From contig JAEEUS010000004.1 in the NCBI GenBank assembly GCA_016290615.1, positions 58,756 through 122,755 on the forward strand: a DNA stretch of 64,000 nt, in the 5' to 3' direction. Made by a program: the position numbers and the translations under genes. Below the pieces are notes generated by a model, which had not been told where the DNA came from, searched no databases, and saw only the letters and a program-made list of their open reading frames with translations. This document shows, piece by piece, positions 48,848 to 59,315 of the stretch. Numbering within the stretch: the first letter of the stretch is position 1; every line of letters begins with the position of its first letter. This DNA comes from Lachnospiraceae bacterium (GTDB taxonomy: Bacteria; Bacillota; Clostridia; Lachnospirales; Lachnospiraceae).

Positions 48848-51499
48848 TCATAATTCGGGTGCAAACTCAAGGATCTCATCATCTAAATCTTCTTTATCAC
48901 CAAGGTCAATATGATCCCTAATCACATCCGCAACCTGTTCGTACATATATATCATTTTTTCATGGTTTTTATCTATAGTAGCTACATCTTCATTATCAGC
49001 AGCTGCTTCTGATTCGGCAGCCAGCTCAAAGAGTTCCTCAGCTCCTATAGTCTTAGATGAACTCTTTAATGAATGTACGTAAACACTGTAATTATTCCAG
49101 TCCTTTGCCTCATAGCTCTTTTGGATATTATTGGCTTTTGAATCATGTTCAAGAGCAAAGTCTCCAAGAACCGCTTTATACATTAAGTCATCATGGCCAC
49201 AAAATGCCTTGCCGCTTTCTATATCCACACAGACAGATTCAAGCGCAGCAACAAACGACTCGTCAAATCTGTGTTCATCGTTTTCTGATGCATCTTTTAT
49301 TCTTGATATCACAACTTTTTCATCCGGCAGATACTTTATCAGCATCTTTTCAAGGTCCATACCATCAACCGGTTTTGTAAGATAATCATCAAACCCCAGT
49401 TCTATGTATCTGTCTTTGGCACCTCTTATAACATCAGCTGTAAGACATATTATTGGTGTATTCTCATTCTTTTTGCTTTCAAGAGCCCTGATGTTTTTCA
49501 TTGCCTCAGTTCCGTCCATGCCGGGCATACGTTGATCCATAAGAATGACATCATAAGACTTCTTGTCAGCCAGCTCGATAGAATCTGGACCATTCAGCGC
49601 AGTATCTACCATTACACCGGTCTTCTTAAGAAGATTCTCGACTACCAGTATATTCATATTCGTATCATCAACAACAAGGATAGATGCATCCTTTGCATGG
49701 AATGATTCACTGTAAGATTCTACCGGTTCAACTCTTTCAATCGCTTCTCTGTAATCTCCAAGTGGCTTGCTGTTCTCTATCTTCTGCCACAATTCAAATG
49801 AGAAAGTGCTTCCTACACCATATTGACTGACAACCATAAGTTCGCTTCCCATCAGTTCCAGGAGCTTTCTTGTAATAGTCATGCCAAGACCAGTTCCCTC
49901 GATGTTCCTGTTCCTTACAACATCCAGCCTCTCAAACGACTCAAAAAGTCGAGCCATATCACTTTCCTTTATGCCGATTCCTGTGTCCTTGACCTCGACA
50001 TGTAACAGTATCTCGTTCTCATCATTCTTTATCTCTTTACCCTCGATCGAAAGGGTAACACTTCCTTTTTCAGTATACTTTACGGCATTAGTTAAAAGAT
50101 TAATGACAATCTGATTTATACGTGTATCATCACCATAAAGTTCGCATGGCAGATCAGGATCTATATTCAGATTAAACTTGAGTTTCTTTGCTTTTGCCCT
50201 GTCTGAAATTGTATTGATGTAATATCCTATCTGAGAGCTTACGCTGTAACGTACCGGCACAATCTCCATCTTGCCGTCTTCGATCTTAGAGAAATCCAAT
50301 ATGCCGTTTATCAATGTCAGAAGATTATGACCCGACTGCCTGATGTTCTGAGAATATCCGAGTATATCCTTATTGTCTGATTCGCGCATGATCATTTCAT
50401 TCATACCCAGAATCGCATTTATCGGAGTACGGATCTCATGTGACATATCCGCAAGGAAACGACTCTTAGCCTTGCTGGCTTCGTCTGCTGCCTGCTTCTC
50501 AAGTTTAAGTACCTTTGATTTGAATTCCTGCTCCTGTTTACTGTATTTATCAAGAACACGAGCAAGAAATATTGCTATCAGTACTCCTATCAGTGCTGCT
50601 GCTATCGTAGCGATAACAAAGCCTCTAACCAGATTGCTAACGCCCTTTGCAAGTTCATCTTTACTGGTAGCTATGCATACATACCATCTTGTATTGGTCA
50701 TCTGCGATGCAACTATTCCACGATTTACTCCATCGTAGTCGTCGATAAATACCATCTCATCAGGTTTGCCTCTTCTTATCTTCTCTATCAGCTGCCCGTA
50801 TGGTGAATTTTCTACCTCCATAACCTTCTTCGGAATATCTTCAAAATCATATTCCGGATTTGGATGTACTATCATCCTAAGATTCTGATCGATTAAAAAT
50901 GCATAGCTGTTCTCTTCAACATCCGCATTATTTATCATATCCACCAGGACATTGACAAATATATCTGCTGCCAAAACACCCAAAAGTTCATCATCTTTAT
51001 ATACAGCCTTGGAAATAGTGAAAACCGGTCTGTGAGTATCAGAATCAAGATAAGGTGTAGAATAGAATAGTTCGCCTGTCAGGGCTGAAGTGGTATACCA
51101 TTCTCTTTCATGTACAAAATCCACTGTTCCGTCTGCTACGAAATCAGAAGCGCACACCATGGTATTGTCAGGATATGTAAAATAAACGTCATAAACATAT
51201 CCGTTTTTGTTAAGTATCTCGTTACTGTGCTTTAGATAGTTGTGAAATGTATCGTAGTCCTTGGATGAAATATCATTTACTGCGATCTCAGCGGCAAGTG
51301 TATCTATTATCGTTCCGTTAGTATTGACCCATGATGTCAGTTCCAAAGCATACTTTTGCGCTGCAACATCATAATTATTCTCCATCTGAGTGATCAGACT
51401 GGTTCTTGCTCTTTGATAGCTGATAAAAGACAGCAGGATTGTGCTGCCCAGTACTACCAACACTATCGTTATTGTCATTTTGGCTCTGAAACTCTTCAT
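48848..51499 (-). CDS. Hybrid histidine kinase (Cache-type sensor, HK, receiver, Hpt)
   Basis: [73 protein letters not shown]. Confidence 0.94.
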   Translation of the reverse strand: MKSFRAKMTITIVLVVLGSTILLSFISYQRARTSLITQMENNYDVAAQKYALELTSWVNTNGTIIDTLAAEIAVNDISSKDYDTFHNYLKHSNEILNKNGYVYDVYFTYPDNTMVCASDFVADGTVDFVHEREWYTTSALTGELFYSTPYLDSDTHRPVFTISKAVYKDDELLGVLAADIFVNVLVDMINNADVEENSYAFLIDQNLRMIVHPNPEYDFEDIPKKVMEVENSPYGQLIEKIRRGKPDEMVFIDDYDGVNRGIVASQMTNTRWYVCIATSKDELAKGVSNLVRGFVIATIAAALIGVLIAIFLARVLDKYSKQEQEFKSKVLKLEKQAADEASKAKSRFLADMSHEIRTPINAILGMNEMIMRESDNKDILGYSQNIRQSGHNLLTLINGILDFSKIEDGKMEIVPVRYSVSSQIGYYINTISDRAKAKKLKFNLNIDPDLPCELYGDDTRINQIVINLLTNAVKYTEKGSVTLSIEGKEIKNDENEILLHVEVKDTGIGIKESDMARLFESFERLDVVRNRNIEGTGLGMTITRKLLELMGSELMVVSQYGVGSTFSFELWQKIENSKPLGDYREAIERVEPVESYSESFHAKDASILVVDDTNMNILVVENLLKKTGVMVDTALNGPDSIELADKKSYDVILMDQRMPGMDGTEAMKNIRALESKKNENTPIICLTADVIRGAKDRYIELGFDDYLTKPVDGMDLEKMLIKYLPDEKVVISRIKDASENDEHRFDESFVAALESVCVDIESGKAFCGHDDLMYKAVLGDFALEHDSKANNIQKSYEAKDWNNYSVYVHSLKSSSKTIGAEELFELAAESEAAADNEDVATIDKNHEKMIYMYEQVADVIRDHIDLGDKEDLDDEILEFAPEL

Positions 51500-51537
51500 A
51501 TATACCCCTGATACTATACATTACAATAATATCATAA

Positions 51538-52857
51538 CTAAACTATATTGGGTACTATCCCATGTTTTATATGTTTTCTGTAAAACAGATTAACACCAAA
51601 GTAGAACAGAGCTGTCAGTGGCCTTTTCCAGAAATTCCTGGTAAATATGGTTCTATTTAGGATGCATTTGTAAGAATATACTTCGTTGTACAACTCCCAG
51701 TATGCCTTTGTCAGTTCTTCGGGAGTCATGTTCTTCGGATAATGTACTGCCTCACAAGAGTTATATGAATACATATCAGTATTGTATATCCTGTCCTGCT
51801 CCTTCATTTCATCATAATACTGGGTTCCCGGTATCGGTGTGAGTATATAGAATCTCGGAACTGTTATCTTGTTATCTTCTATAAACTTAGCAGTCTCCTT
51901 TATGGATTCAAGAGTATCTCCTTCAGCTCCGACAACCATCTCTGTAGAAATATCTATCCCGTACTTGCGTATGATGTTAAGCTGCTCGCTGTATCTGTCC
52001 GGATGAGCCCACCCTTTCTGCATTCCTAAAAGACTCTCTCTGCTTATACTCTCTAGACCGAAGCTGAGTACATAGCAGCCACTTTCTGCAACGGTCTTTA
52101 AAAGCTCCTCGTCATTTGAAATGTCGATCGAACACTGGGTCATCCATTTCATCCTAAGCTTCTTTATCTCCCCACACAATTCAAGTGCATAATCCCTGTT
52201 CGAGAACAGATTGTCATCAAGTAGCAGGAACTGCTTAAATCCCAGTTCCTTAACTCTTTTTATATCCCTTATTACATCAGCGATCTCCCTTTTAAGGTAC
52301 TGTCCGTGATACAGGCAGTATATAGAACAGAAGCTGCATGTCTTCGGACATCCTCTTCCGGCCTGTACAGGAAGGAAGTTTCCAATCTTCTTGTTCAATA
52401 CAAGCTCATATCTCGGAAGCGGTGTTACAAGCTTTGTGAGCTTCTTTTTGTAGGTTTTCTTAAGGCATCCGTTAAGATAATCACTTAACATCTCTCCCCA
52501 AGTTTCCTCTGAATCACCTATCATTACCGCATCACAGTATTTCTGTGCCTCATCAGGCATTAAAGAGACCATATATCCGCCAAGTATCACCGTCTTTTTA
52601 AGTTCTCTGAACCTCTTTGCAATGTCAATAGTCCTCATTACGGCGTGACCCATGCTACTGATCCCTATCAGCTCGGCATCTGTATCAAACGGAACATCTT
52701 CGATCGTCTCATAACACAGTTCAACTTCAAAATCATCAGGTGTCAGAGCAGCAAGAAGCGGCAGGGCAAGCCCCACGAAGTACAGTCTGTTTTTCTTTAC
52801 CAGATTCCCGTATTGGTCATATGGTGTAGGTTGTATTAGTAATATCTTTTTATTCAT
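51538..52857 (-). CDS. B12-binding-type radical SAM protein (rSAM-1, most divergent)
   Basis: GRGCPKTCSFCSIYCLYHGQYLKRE CxxxCxxC; N-terminal Rossmann-like region with ELIGISSMGHAVMRTIDIAKRF and VILGGYMVSLMPDEA. Confidence 0.92.
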   Translation of the reverse strand: MNKKILLIQPTPYDQYGNLVKKNRLYFVGLALPLLAALTPDDFEVELCYETIEDVPFDTDAELIGISSMGHAVMRTIDIAKRFRELKKTVILGGYMVSLMPDEAQKYCDAVMIGDSEETWGEMLSDYLNGCLKKTYKKKLTKLVTPLPRYELVLNKKIGNFLPVQAGRGCPKTCSFCSIYCLYHGQYLKREIADVIRDIKRVKELGFKQFLLLDDNLFSNRDYALELCGEIKKLRMKWMTQCSIDISNDEELLKTVAESGCYVLSFGLESISRESLLGMQKGWAHPDRYSEQLNIIRKYGIDISTEMVVGAEGDTLESIKETAKFIEDNKITVPRFYILTPIPGTQYYDEMKEQDRIYNTDMYSYNSCEAVHYPKNMTPEELTKAYWELYNEVYSYKCILNRTIFTRNFWKRPLTALFYFGVNLFYRKHIKHGIVPNIV

Positions 52858-54230
52858 AACACAAATGCACGCTTTATCTTTATAAACAATACTTTAAATA
52901 TGTAAATGACTGCTCCAGGGTAATTGTTTTCGGAATAAAGAGCAGATTTTCTGTTATGCCATGCCAGCTTGAGCGATAACCTGTAATACAGTCTTGTAAA
53001 TGCTCTTACGCTCATATGCTCAGGCTTAAGCAGACAGTGAAAAAGATCCTGTTTGGTAACATCTCTTGTTATCATATCTTTTTCATATTCCTTGTAGGTT
53101 GCTGAGCCCTGCATTGGAGTAAAAACTGATACCGTCGGTATGATATCTCTTGCCGATATCCACTCGTACAGCTTTTTAAAGTCTTCTTTTGTCATATGCT
53201 GATGAACTATGAAAAGCCCTGCACAGAATATTGAATTCTCACTTAGAATACGAATACATTCCTCATTTTCTTCAAGAGAAGTTCTTTTATTATATGAGTC
53301 AAGCTCATCATCGTTAGTGGCTTCAAGTCCCACCATTACAAGTGAAAGTCCTATGTCTGCCAGTTCCTTTATAAGTTCCTCGTGATGAGCAATAAAATCC
53401 GCTCTTCCGTAAATAAGGAATTTCTTGTGAACATCTTTTATTCTTATCAGCCTGATAAATTCTCTCAGATACTCCTCATCTACCAAAAAATCATCATCTG
53501 TTATATGTATGGCTGGAACATCAAGAGATGCTATTTCATCCACCAGACTTTCCACATGTCTACACGCATATCTTCCGCTGTTTCGATTTGTGCAGAAGCA
53601 GAAATTGCATGCTTTTTTACAGCTGTAGGAATTTTTAACAAGTGCCAGCGGTTTAAAGCATAGATATCTAAACCTGTTTATATTGGCATAAAGATATGTT
53701 CTGTCAGGTATGGGAAGATCATCGGGAGTCTCGATTACCTTCTGATTCACTACCCACTTATCTTCCTTTCTGTAGCATATACCGGGTATGTCAGTCGGAT
53801 AATTACGCTCTTTTTGATCACCTTTAAGTTCACTGTCAATAAAGTCAACCAGTTTTACAAGATTTGAAAGTCCGCTCAGATGATACAGATAATCAGCCTG
53901 TGAATCAAAATAGTTTTCATAATTGATCTCAACATTAGATCCGCCGAGTATTATACGGATATTTTTGTCAAAAGATTTTATTACTCTGCAGTATCTTTTC
54001 ATGAGTTCCTGCTGAGTAATGTACCCGGTAATGCATACTACATCGGGTCTAGTGATCCTTATTTTCTTCTTTAAAGAACACAGTTCATAACGCCTGTCAT
54101 ATATGACAGTTTCATGACCGTTATTCTTAAAAACGGTATACAGATATTCCATTTCTAGGGGCTCATGTTCCACAAGATATGTGAAGCTGAATATTCCCAC
54201 CGTTTCTGGTTTTATCAAAAGGATCTTCAT
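52854..54230 (-). CDS. B12-binding-type radical SAM protein (rSAM-2)
   Basis: SYSCKKACNFCFCTNRNSGRYACRHV; VCITGYITQQELMKRY; ITDDDFLVDEEYL; YGRADFIAHHEELIKEL. Confidence 0.92.
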   Translation of the reverse strand: MKILLIKPETVGIFSFTYLVEHEPLEMEYLYTVFKNNGHETVIYDRRYELCSLKKKIRITRPDVVCITGYITQQELMKRYCRVIKSFDKNIRIILGGSNVEINYENYFDSQADYLYHLSGLSNLVKLVDFIDSELKGDQKERNYPTDIPGICYRKEDKWVVNQKVIETPDDLPIPDRTYLYANINRFRYLCFKPLALVKNSYSCKKACNFCFCTNRNSGRYACRHVESLVDEIASLDVPAIHITDDDFLVDEEYLREFIRLIRIKDVHKKFLIYGRADFIAHHEELIKELADIGLSLVMVGLEATNDDELDSYNKRTSLEENEECIRILSENSIFCAGLFIVHQHMTKEDFKKLYEWISARDIIPTVSVFTPMQGSATYKEYEKDMITRDVTKQDLFHCLLKPEHMSVRAFTRLYYRLSLKLAWHNRKSALYSENNYPGAVIYIFKVLFIKIKRAFVL

Positions 54231-54239
54231 TGTTTACCA

Positions 54240-55553
54240 TCAGTTGTTTCTGTATCGTTTGTTAAATGTATGAACTATACCTGCATAATATATTCTGGGA
54301 TAATTCACGTAATAGAGGAAATGAAACTCAAGCTTAAAAAGCCACATCGGAAGTTTGGAAGGCTTCATCAGAACGCTCGTTCCACCCGTTCTTCTGTATC
54401 TGTATTTATAGAGTCTGTCCTTGTTTTCCTCATATACTGCTGTTCCTTTAAACGGTATTAGTATACTGAACAGCACCCATATAAGTTTCTCCTTTTTTAT
54501 GAACTCATTTATATGCATGAAATCCCTGTGTGAAAAATCATAATTGATGACAAAAAGTCCCACGCAGAGCATGTTGTGTTCACGAAGTATCCTCACAGCG
54601 TTCTTATTTAGACTGACACTGGAATTCTTATTATACTTTTCAAGTGTTGAATCATCGACCGCCTCAAGACCTACAAGCATGTCCCTGATCCCTGCCTTGT
54701 ATATCAAAGGCATGATATCCTCGCATCTTACAATGCTGTCTGCTCTTGAAAAGATCATGAATGTCTTATGTATGCCAAGTTCCAAAAGCCGATTGCAAAT
54801 ATATGTGACGCGTTCCTTGTTTACCAGGAAATCATCATCAATGATAAATATCTTGTCGTTGTCTATACCTATTATCTCTTCAATGACAGAATCAGCATCA
54901 CGCTCTCTGTACTCGCAGCTGTTAAACTGTCTTGAAATACAGAACTTGCAGTTCTGTGGGCATGAAAATGCAGTCTTCATCATAGAAAAACAGCCTTTAG
55001 CCAAAACCTTGAATTTATCTCTGTTATCATAAAAATGGCTTCTGTCCGGCAGGATACCGTAATCACTTACGGGCTCTCCCTTGAGATTGCTCACCCATTC
55101 TCCGCTTTTTCTGTATGCAAGTCCGCTTACCTTATCAAGTATACTATCATCAAAGTCATGTCTTATCGCCAGTCTGAACGAATCAAGGCCATTGTCATAT
55201 GACACGTAATCGACTTCATCTAAAAGAAAATCCTCATGATTGATAACAACCTCCGGACCACCGACCATTATCTTTATATCAGGTCGCGCCGCCCTTAATT
55301 TCTTTATGAGTTTTAATACATACCATGCGGTGTTAGACATCACAGAAAAACCGACAATAGTTACATTATTATCGTCAACCTTCTTTAACAGCCTTAAAAA
55401 GCGGCCAAACGGACTCTCTATGCTCTCATCATATATAAAGCCTTCCCTGTTCTCGGCCTTGACACATGCCATGAGATACTCAAGTCCAAGCGGTTCCAGA
55501 CTAGCCACTCTCTTATCGTAATGTACTCGTACAAACATATACTTCTGTGTCAT
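54240..55553 (-). CDS. B12-binding-type radical SAM protein (rSAM-3)
   Basis: AFSCPQNCKFCISRQFNSCEYRERD; IVGFSVMSNTAWYVLKLIKKL; IIDDDFLVNKERV; start ATG 55553 separated by 1 nt from the upstream TGA. Confidence 0.92.
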   Translation of the reverse strand: MTQKYMFVRVHYDKRVASLEPLGLEYLMACVKAENREGFIYDESIESPFGRFLRLLKKVDDNNVTIVGFSVMSNTAWYVLKLIKKLRAARPDIKIMVGGPEVVINHEDFLLDEVDYVSYDNGLDSFRLAIRHDFDDSILDKVSGLAYRKSGEWVSNLKGEPVSDYGILPDRSHFYDNRDKFKVLAKGCFSMMKTAFSCPQNCKFCISRQFNSCEYRERDADSVIEEIIGIDNDKIFIIDDDFLVNKERVTYICNRLLELGIHKTFMIFSRADSIVRCEDIMPLIYKAGIRDMLVGLEAVDDSTLEKYNKNSSVSLNKNAVRILREHNMLCVGLFVINYDFSHRDFMHINEFIKKEKLIWVLFSILIPFKGTAVYEENKDRLYKYRYRRTGGTSVLMKPSKLPMWLFKLEFHFLYYVNYPRIYYAGIVHTFNKRYRNN

Positions 55554-55554
55554 A

Positions 55555-56880
55555 TCAGAACCAACCTTTTTTCTTAGTATCATAAGCGGTGCCCAAAAGA
55601 GTTCTGACCATGATCTTTGGATATGTTAAAACATGTATCCAGTAATACCTGAACATAAACTCAAATGAACTCATGTTGGTGGGCTTAATTGTAATGTGAG
55701 TACCATCTAGTCTGCTAGATCTGAAATTAATCAGCATGTCCTTGTATTCATCATATGCATCCGTTCCTTTGTAAGGAGTAAAGATACCGAATACTACCCA
55801 GAGCATGTTATTGTCCCTGACAAATTTCATCAGATTCCTAAAATCCTGTCTTGTTGCCGTATAGCTTATAACAAACAGACCGTCACATACTATGTTGTTA
55901 TCCAAAAGGTTCCTAATTGCAAGGATGTTTTCATTTTTCGATGTCTGCTTGTTATAGATATCAAGCTGTTCGTCGGTAATCGCTTCGAGTCCGACGAGTA
56001 TATCTCTGAATCCGGCCTCATATGCAAGAGGCAGAATATCAGGATTCGCAGCGATAAAATCTGCTCTTGCATAAGCCATAAAAGTCTTATTAATGCCCCT
56101 TGAGATTATCTCTTCACAAAATGCTCTGACTCTTTCCTTATCAAAGAAAAAGGTATCATCAACAAACCAGATCTTATCGTGCTTGATCTCCTCTACCTCG
56201 TCAACAACCTCCATTATGTCTCTTTCGGTATACTTTCCGCTGTTCATCTTGGTACAGTAGCAGAAACAACACCCGAACGGACACGAAAAAGAAGCCTTGC
56301 TGAGTGCATACTTTCCCTTCATGAAAATGAAGTTCTTCTTTAATCCCTTATAAAATGCACTCCTGTCAGGCTTATTGATAAATCCGCAGACAGGTTCTCC
56401 CTTCTCCTTGATGACCCATTTCCCTTCTTTTTTAAAGCATATGCCCGTTAGTTTTTCGAGTTTATCGGGTTCAAATCCGTTCTCCCACATGCTTTTAAGA
56501 GTCATCAGTCCGTTATCATGATAGATAAGATCCACATCATCACAGCAAAAGTCTCTGTAATTGAGTTCAGCCTCGGGACCTCCTACCATGATAGTAATAT
56601 CGGGAAATCTTTTCTTTAGCTGCCCTGCCCTCATCTTAATATAATCAACAGTATTGGCATTGGCATTGAATCCTATGAAGTTGTAGCCGCCCTTCTTTAT
56701 AAGCCTGCACATTCTGTTAAGCCTGCCGATCCATGAATACTGGAACTCATCATGAATCTCGCATTCTATCCCGAGCTCACCCGCAAGTCCCGAAAGATAT
56801 TCAAGTCCTAGCGGTTCAAGATTTGCAACTATAGAAGAGTATTTTGGCCTGATTAGTAAAACTTTGATCTTTTCGTTCAT
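55555..56880 (-). CDS. B12-binding-type radical SAM protein (rSAM-4)
   Basis: SFSCPFGCCFCYCTKMNSGKYTERD; FIGFNANANTVDYIKM; FVDDTFFFDKERV; YARADFIAANPDILPLAYEAGFRDILVGLEA. Confidence 0.92.
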   Translation of the reverse strand: MNEKIKVLLIRPKYSSIVANLEPLGLEYLSGLAGELGIECEIHDEFQYSWIGRLNRMCRLIKKGGYNFIGFNANANTVDYIKMRAGQLKKRFPDITIMVGGPEAELNYRDFCCDDVDLIYHDNGLMTLKSMWENGFEPDKLEKLTGICFKKEGKWVIKEKGEPVCGFINKPDRSAFYKGLKKNFIFMKGKYALSKASFSCPFGCCFCYCTKMNSGKYTERDIMEVVDEVEEIKHDKIWFVDDTFFFDKERVRAFCEEIISRGINKTFMAYARADFIAANPDILPLAYEAGFRDILVGLEAITDEQLDIYNKQTSKNENILAIRNLLDNNIVCDGLFVISYTATRQDFRNLMKFVRDNNMLWVVFGIFTPYKGTDAYDEYKDMLINFRSSRLDGTHITIKPTNMSSFEFMFRYYWIHVLTYPKIMVRTLLGTAYDTKKKGWF

Positions 56881-56889
56881 ATTAAGACA

Positions 56890-58254
56890 TCATTTCCCGA
56901 CAATTAATTTCTTCCAGTATTGATTGTTCACCTTAAAGGCACCCCAGCTTAGCTTGAGTGTATCGTGAAGTCCGTACTTTTTTATCATGTACCATGCACT
57001 GACAGGATTAGCTGTTATCCTGTAGTAAAGCACCATTGTATACCAGTAATATCTTCTTACTGAAATGTTATCTGGTCTGACTACAAGATGAGCCAGGTCC
57101 CATTTCTCATATTCATCTTCTCTTACGATAAACCTGGGTTTATACTTCTCATATATATCTGTTCCCCTAAGTGGAGTAAGCGGCTGTAGATTAACAAAGA
57201 CAAGTCCGAGCTTCTTTATCCATTTATACAGTGCATCAAAGTCAGCCCATATCCAGTCAAGTCCGAGAATAAATGTTCCGTAGCATTCCACATCATACTT
57301 TTTAAGTATCGAAACCGCTTTTTCATTTATATCGACATTAGTCCTCTTGTTGTAGTCATCGAGCTGTTTGCTGTCACATGATTCAAGTCCCACTATTACG
57401 GCTCTTAACCCTGCATCCTTAAATCTTGCTATCACATCTTCATTGGCAGCGATAAAATCGGCTCTGCCATATATCAGATATTTCTTGTTAATATTTCGCT
57501 GTTTGAGAAGTTCACAGAATTCCAGGATTCTTTTCCTGTCTACCAAAAAGTCGTCATCGACAATATATATTTCCGTTTCCTTTATACTCTCAAGTTCGTC
57601 AACAATGTTTTCAATATCTCTGGCAAAGTACTGATCATCCATGACCTGACGGCAGAAACAGAACTTGCAGTTATACGGACAGCCAAACGATGTTTTTATA
57701 AGACTGCAGTTTCTGTGAAACATGTAGTAATACTTTGATCTGTATCTGTCTACCTTTGCTCTGTCAGGGAAAAGATAGTCAAATGTCAGATCCTTCTTTG
57801 GTGCTGCCTTATCCCTTGAATACACACAGTCCATACTGCTTTCAGACTCTTTGCCCTCTATACAGTTTAAAACATCAATGAAAGTCCTAATGCCGTTTGC
57901 CCTGATTATATAATCGACATATTCTGACTCAAAATCCTGTGGATTAACCTCGGCATGCACACCTCCGATAACTGTCTTTACATCTGGGTTATATGCCTTT
58001 GCCTCATAAGCATACTGCTTCATAATATTTACATGGGAAATATATCCGGTGATACCTACAACATCCGGATCATACTTCTTCATAAAATATGTAACAGGTT
58101 TCTTTTCTATGATCATATCGACTATGACACAGCTATGTCCCAGCGTCTCTATATTGGCTGAAATGTATTCCAGCTCAAGAGGCTCGCAGATCATGACGTT
58201 CTGCAAGCCGATAGTTTCCTTATGAGGTCTTGGTCTGAATAACAGTACTTTCAT
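56890..58254 (-). CDS. B12-binding-type radical SAM protein (rSAM-5)
   Basis: SFGCPYNCKFCFCRQVMDDQYFARD; DVVGITGYISHVNIMKQY; IVDDDFLVDRKRIL; YGRADFIAANEDVIARF. Confidence 0.92.
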   Translation of the reverse strand: MKVLLFRPRPHKETIGLQNVMICEPLELEYISANIETLGHSCVIVDMIIEKKPVTYFMKKYDPDVVGITGYISHVNIMKQYAYEAKAYNPDVKTVIGGVHAEVNPQDFESEYVDYIIRANGIRTFIDVLNCIEGKESESSMDCVYSRDKAAPKKDLTFDYLFPDRAKVDRYRSKYYYMFHRNCSLIKTSFGCPYNCKFCFCRQVMDDQYFARDIENIVDELESIKETEIYIVDDDFLVDRKRILEFCELLKQRNINKKYLIYGRADFIAANEDVIARFKDAGLRAVIVGLESCDSKQLDDYNKRTNVDINEKAVSILKKYDVECYGTFILGLDWIWADFDALYKWIKKLGLVFVNLQPLTPLRGTDIYEKYKPRFIVREDEYEKWDLAHLVVRPDNISVRRYYWYTMVLYYRITANPVSAWYMIKKYGLHDTLKLSWGAFKVNNQYWKKLIVGK

Positions 58255-59315
58255 TATTGACTCTCTTTAAAGACATTGTAATCGGGAAAGTCATATCTGT
58301 ATTCAAGGACATGCCTTCCCAACATGGCAAATATATTTAAAACCGGGTTTGTATGATGCGCATAGAAATATCTCTTTTCAAGTACTGCACCAAACTTAAG
58401 CTTTGTATTCTCCGATGTCTGCCCGAAATCTATTGAATCGCAATCATTCCTGATCGCATAATCAACTATATTAAACAGCATGTAATAGTACAGATCGACA
58501 CAGCTAATCTTTCGATCATTCATTTCATAATCCATACCGCAGAACATGAAAACTAATCTTTTTGCTGTCTGTTTTAGCATGACAAATCCTACGGGTTTAC
58601 ACTGTTCAAAAAACACTATCTTTTGTGCATCTATCTCGTCAAAAAAGCTTTTTGAAAGCCTTTCTAGCTTATAATCTGATCTTTCATAAGTCTGTAGATA
58701 CAAGGGATATATATCGATGCTTGCATCACATATCTGCTTAAGCTCAATATCTGCACATCTCTTAATGGCAAGATTCATCCGTCGCCTGTACTGGCTTCTT
58801 AATGAAGACAGATAATCTTCCTTGTTATTAACCTTTGCATCCAGCTTAAGAACACAAGTCGGAAGTGTCTCTCCAAATGACATGCCATCTGCTTTTGCTA
58901 AAGAATCCACGTTGAGCACTAGTTTGCAGCCCTTTATGGTCTTTATGTAAGAAAGCATAAACTCTATATTATTAGTAAGATATCCGCCACAGCTTAATGA
59001 ACAAGGAAATGCAACAGTCTGTATATTCATAAAAAGACTTGCTTTTCCAAAAGTAAACAGATTCATCCTGTTGTCATATACGATAAAAAAGGCGTAGTCA
59101 CTTCCGTTATCTATGTAATAATATGTCTGACTTAACGGATTGCCGTTTTTCAGGATCTTTATGAGATCAGGTTCAAATGGAAAAGGCAAAAAATCTTCCC
59201 GGGTATATGGATAATCCTTTGTTATAGTTCCTTCCTTCAGTTCAGCAAACAACTCATCTGCATCATTTCCGATATATTTTGTCACATTATCAGATGCTTT
59301 TTTCATAAACTGCAT
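58254..59315 (-). CDS. GNAT/FemAB-like acyltransferase family protein (acyltransferase A)
   Basis: LRSQYRRRMNLAIKRCADIELKQIC..QKIVFFEQCKPVGFVMLKQT..YYYMLFNIVDYAIRNDCDSIDFGQTSENTKLKFGA; internal Met start (59315 or 59306) avoids the 140-nt overlap of the ORF-track start. Confidence 0.75.
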   Translation of the reverse strand: MQFMKKASDNVTKYIGNDADELFAELKEGTITKDYPYTREDFLPFPFEPDLIKILKNGNPLSQTYYYIDNGSDYAFFIVYDNRMNLFTFGKASLFMNIQTVAFPCSLSCGGYLTNNIEFMLSYIKTIKGCKLVLNVDSLAKADGMSFGETLPTCVLKLDAKVNNKEDYLSSLRSQYRRRMNLAIKRCADIELKQICDASIDIYPLYLQTYERSDYKLERLSKSFFDEIDAQKIVFFEQCKPVGFVMLKQTAKRLVFMFCGMDYEMNDRKISCVDLYYYMLFNIVDYAIRNDCDSIDFGQTSENTKLKFGAVLEKRYFYAHHTNPVLNIFAMLGRHVLEYRYDFPDYNVFKESQ

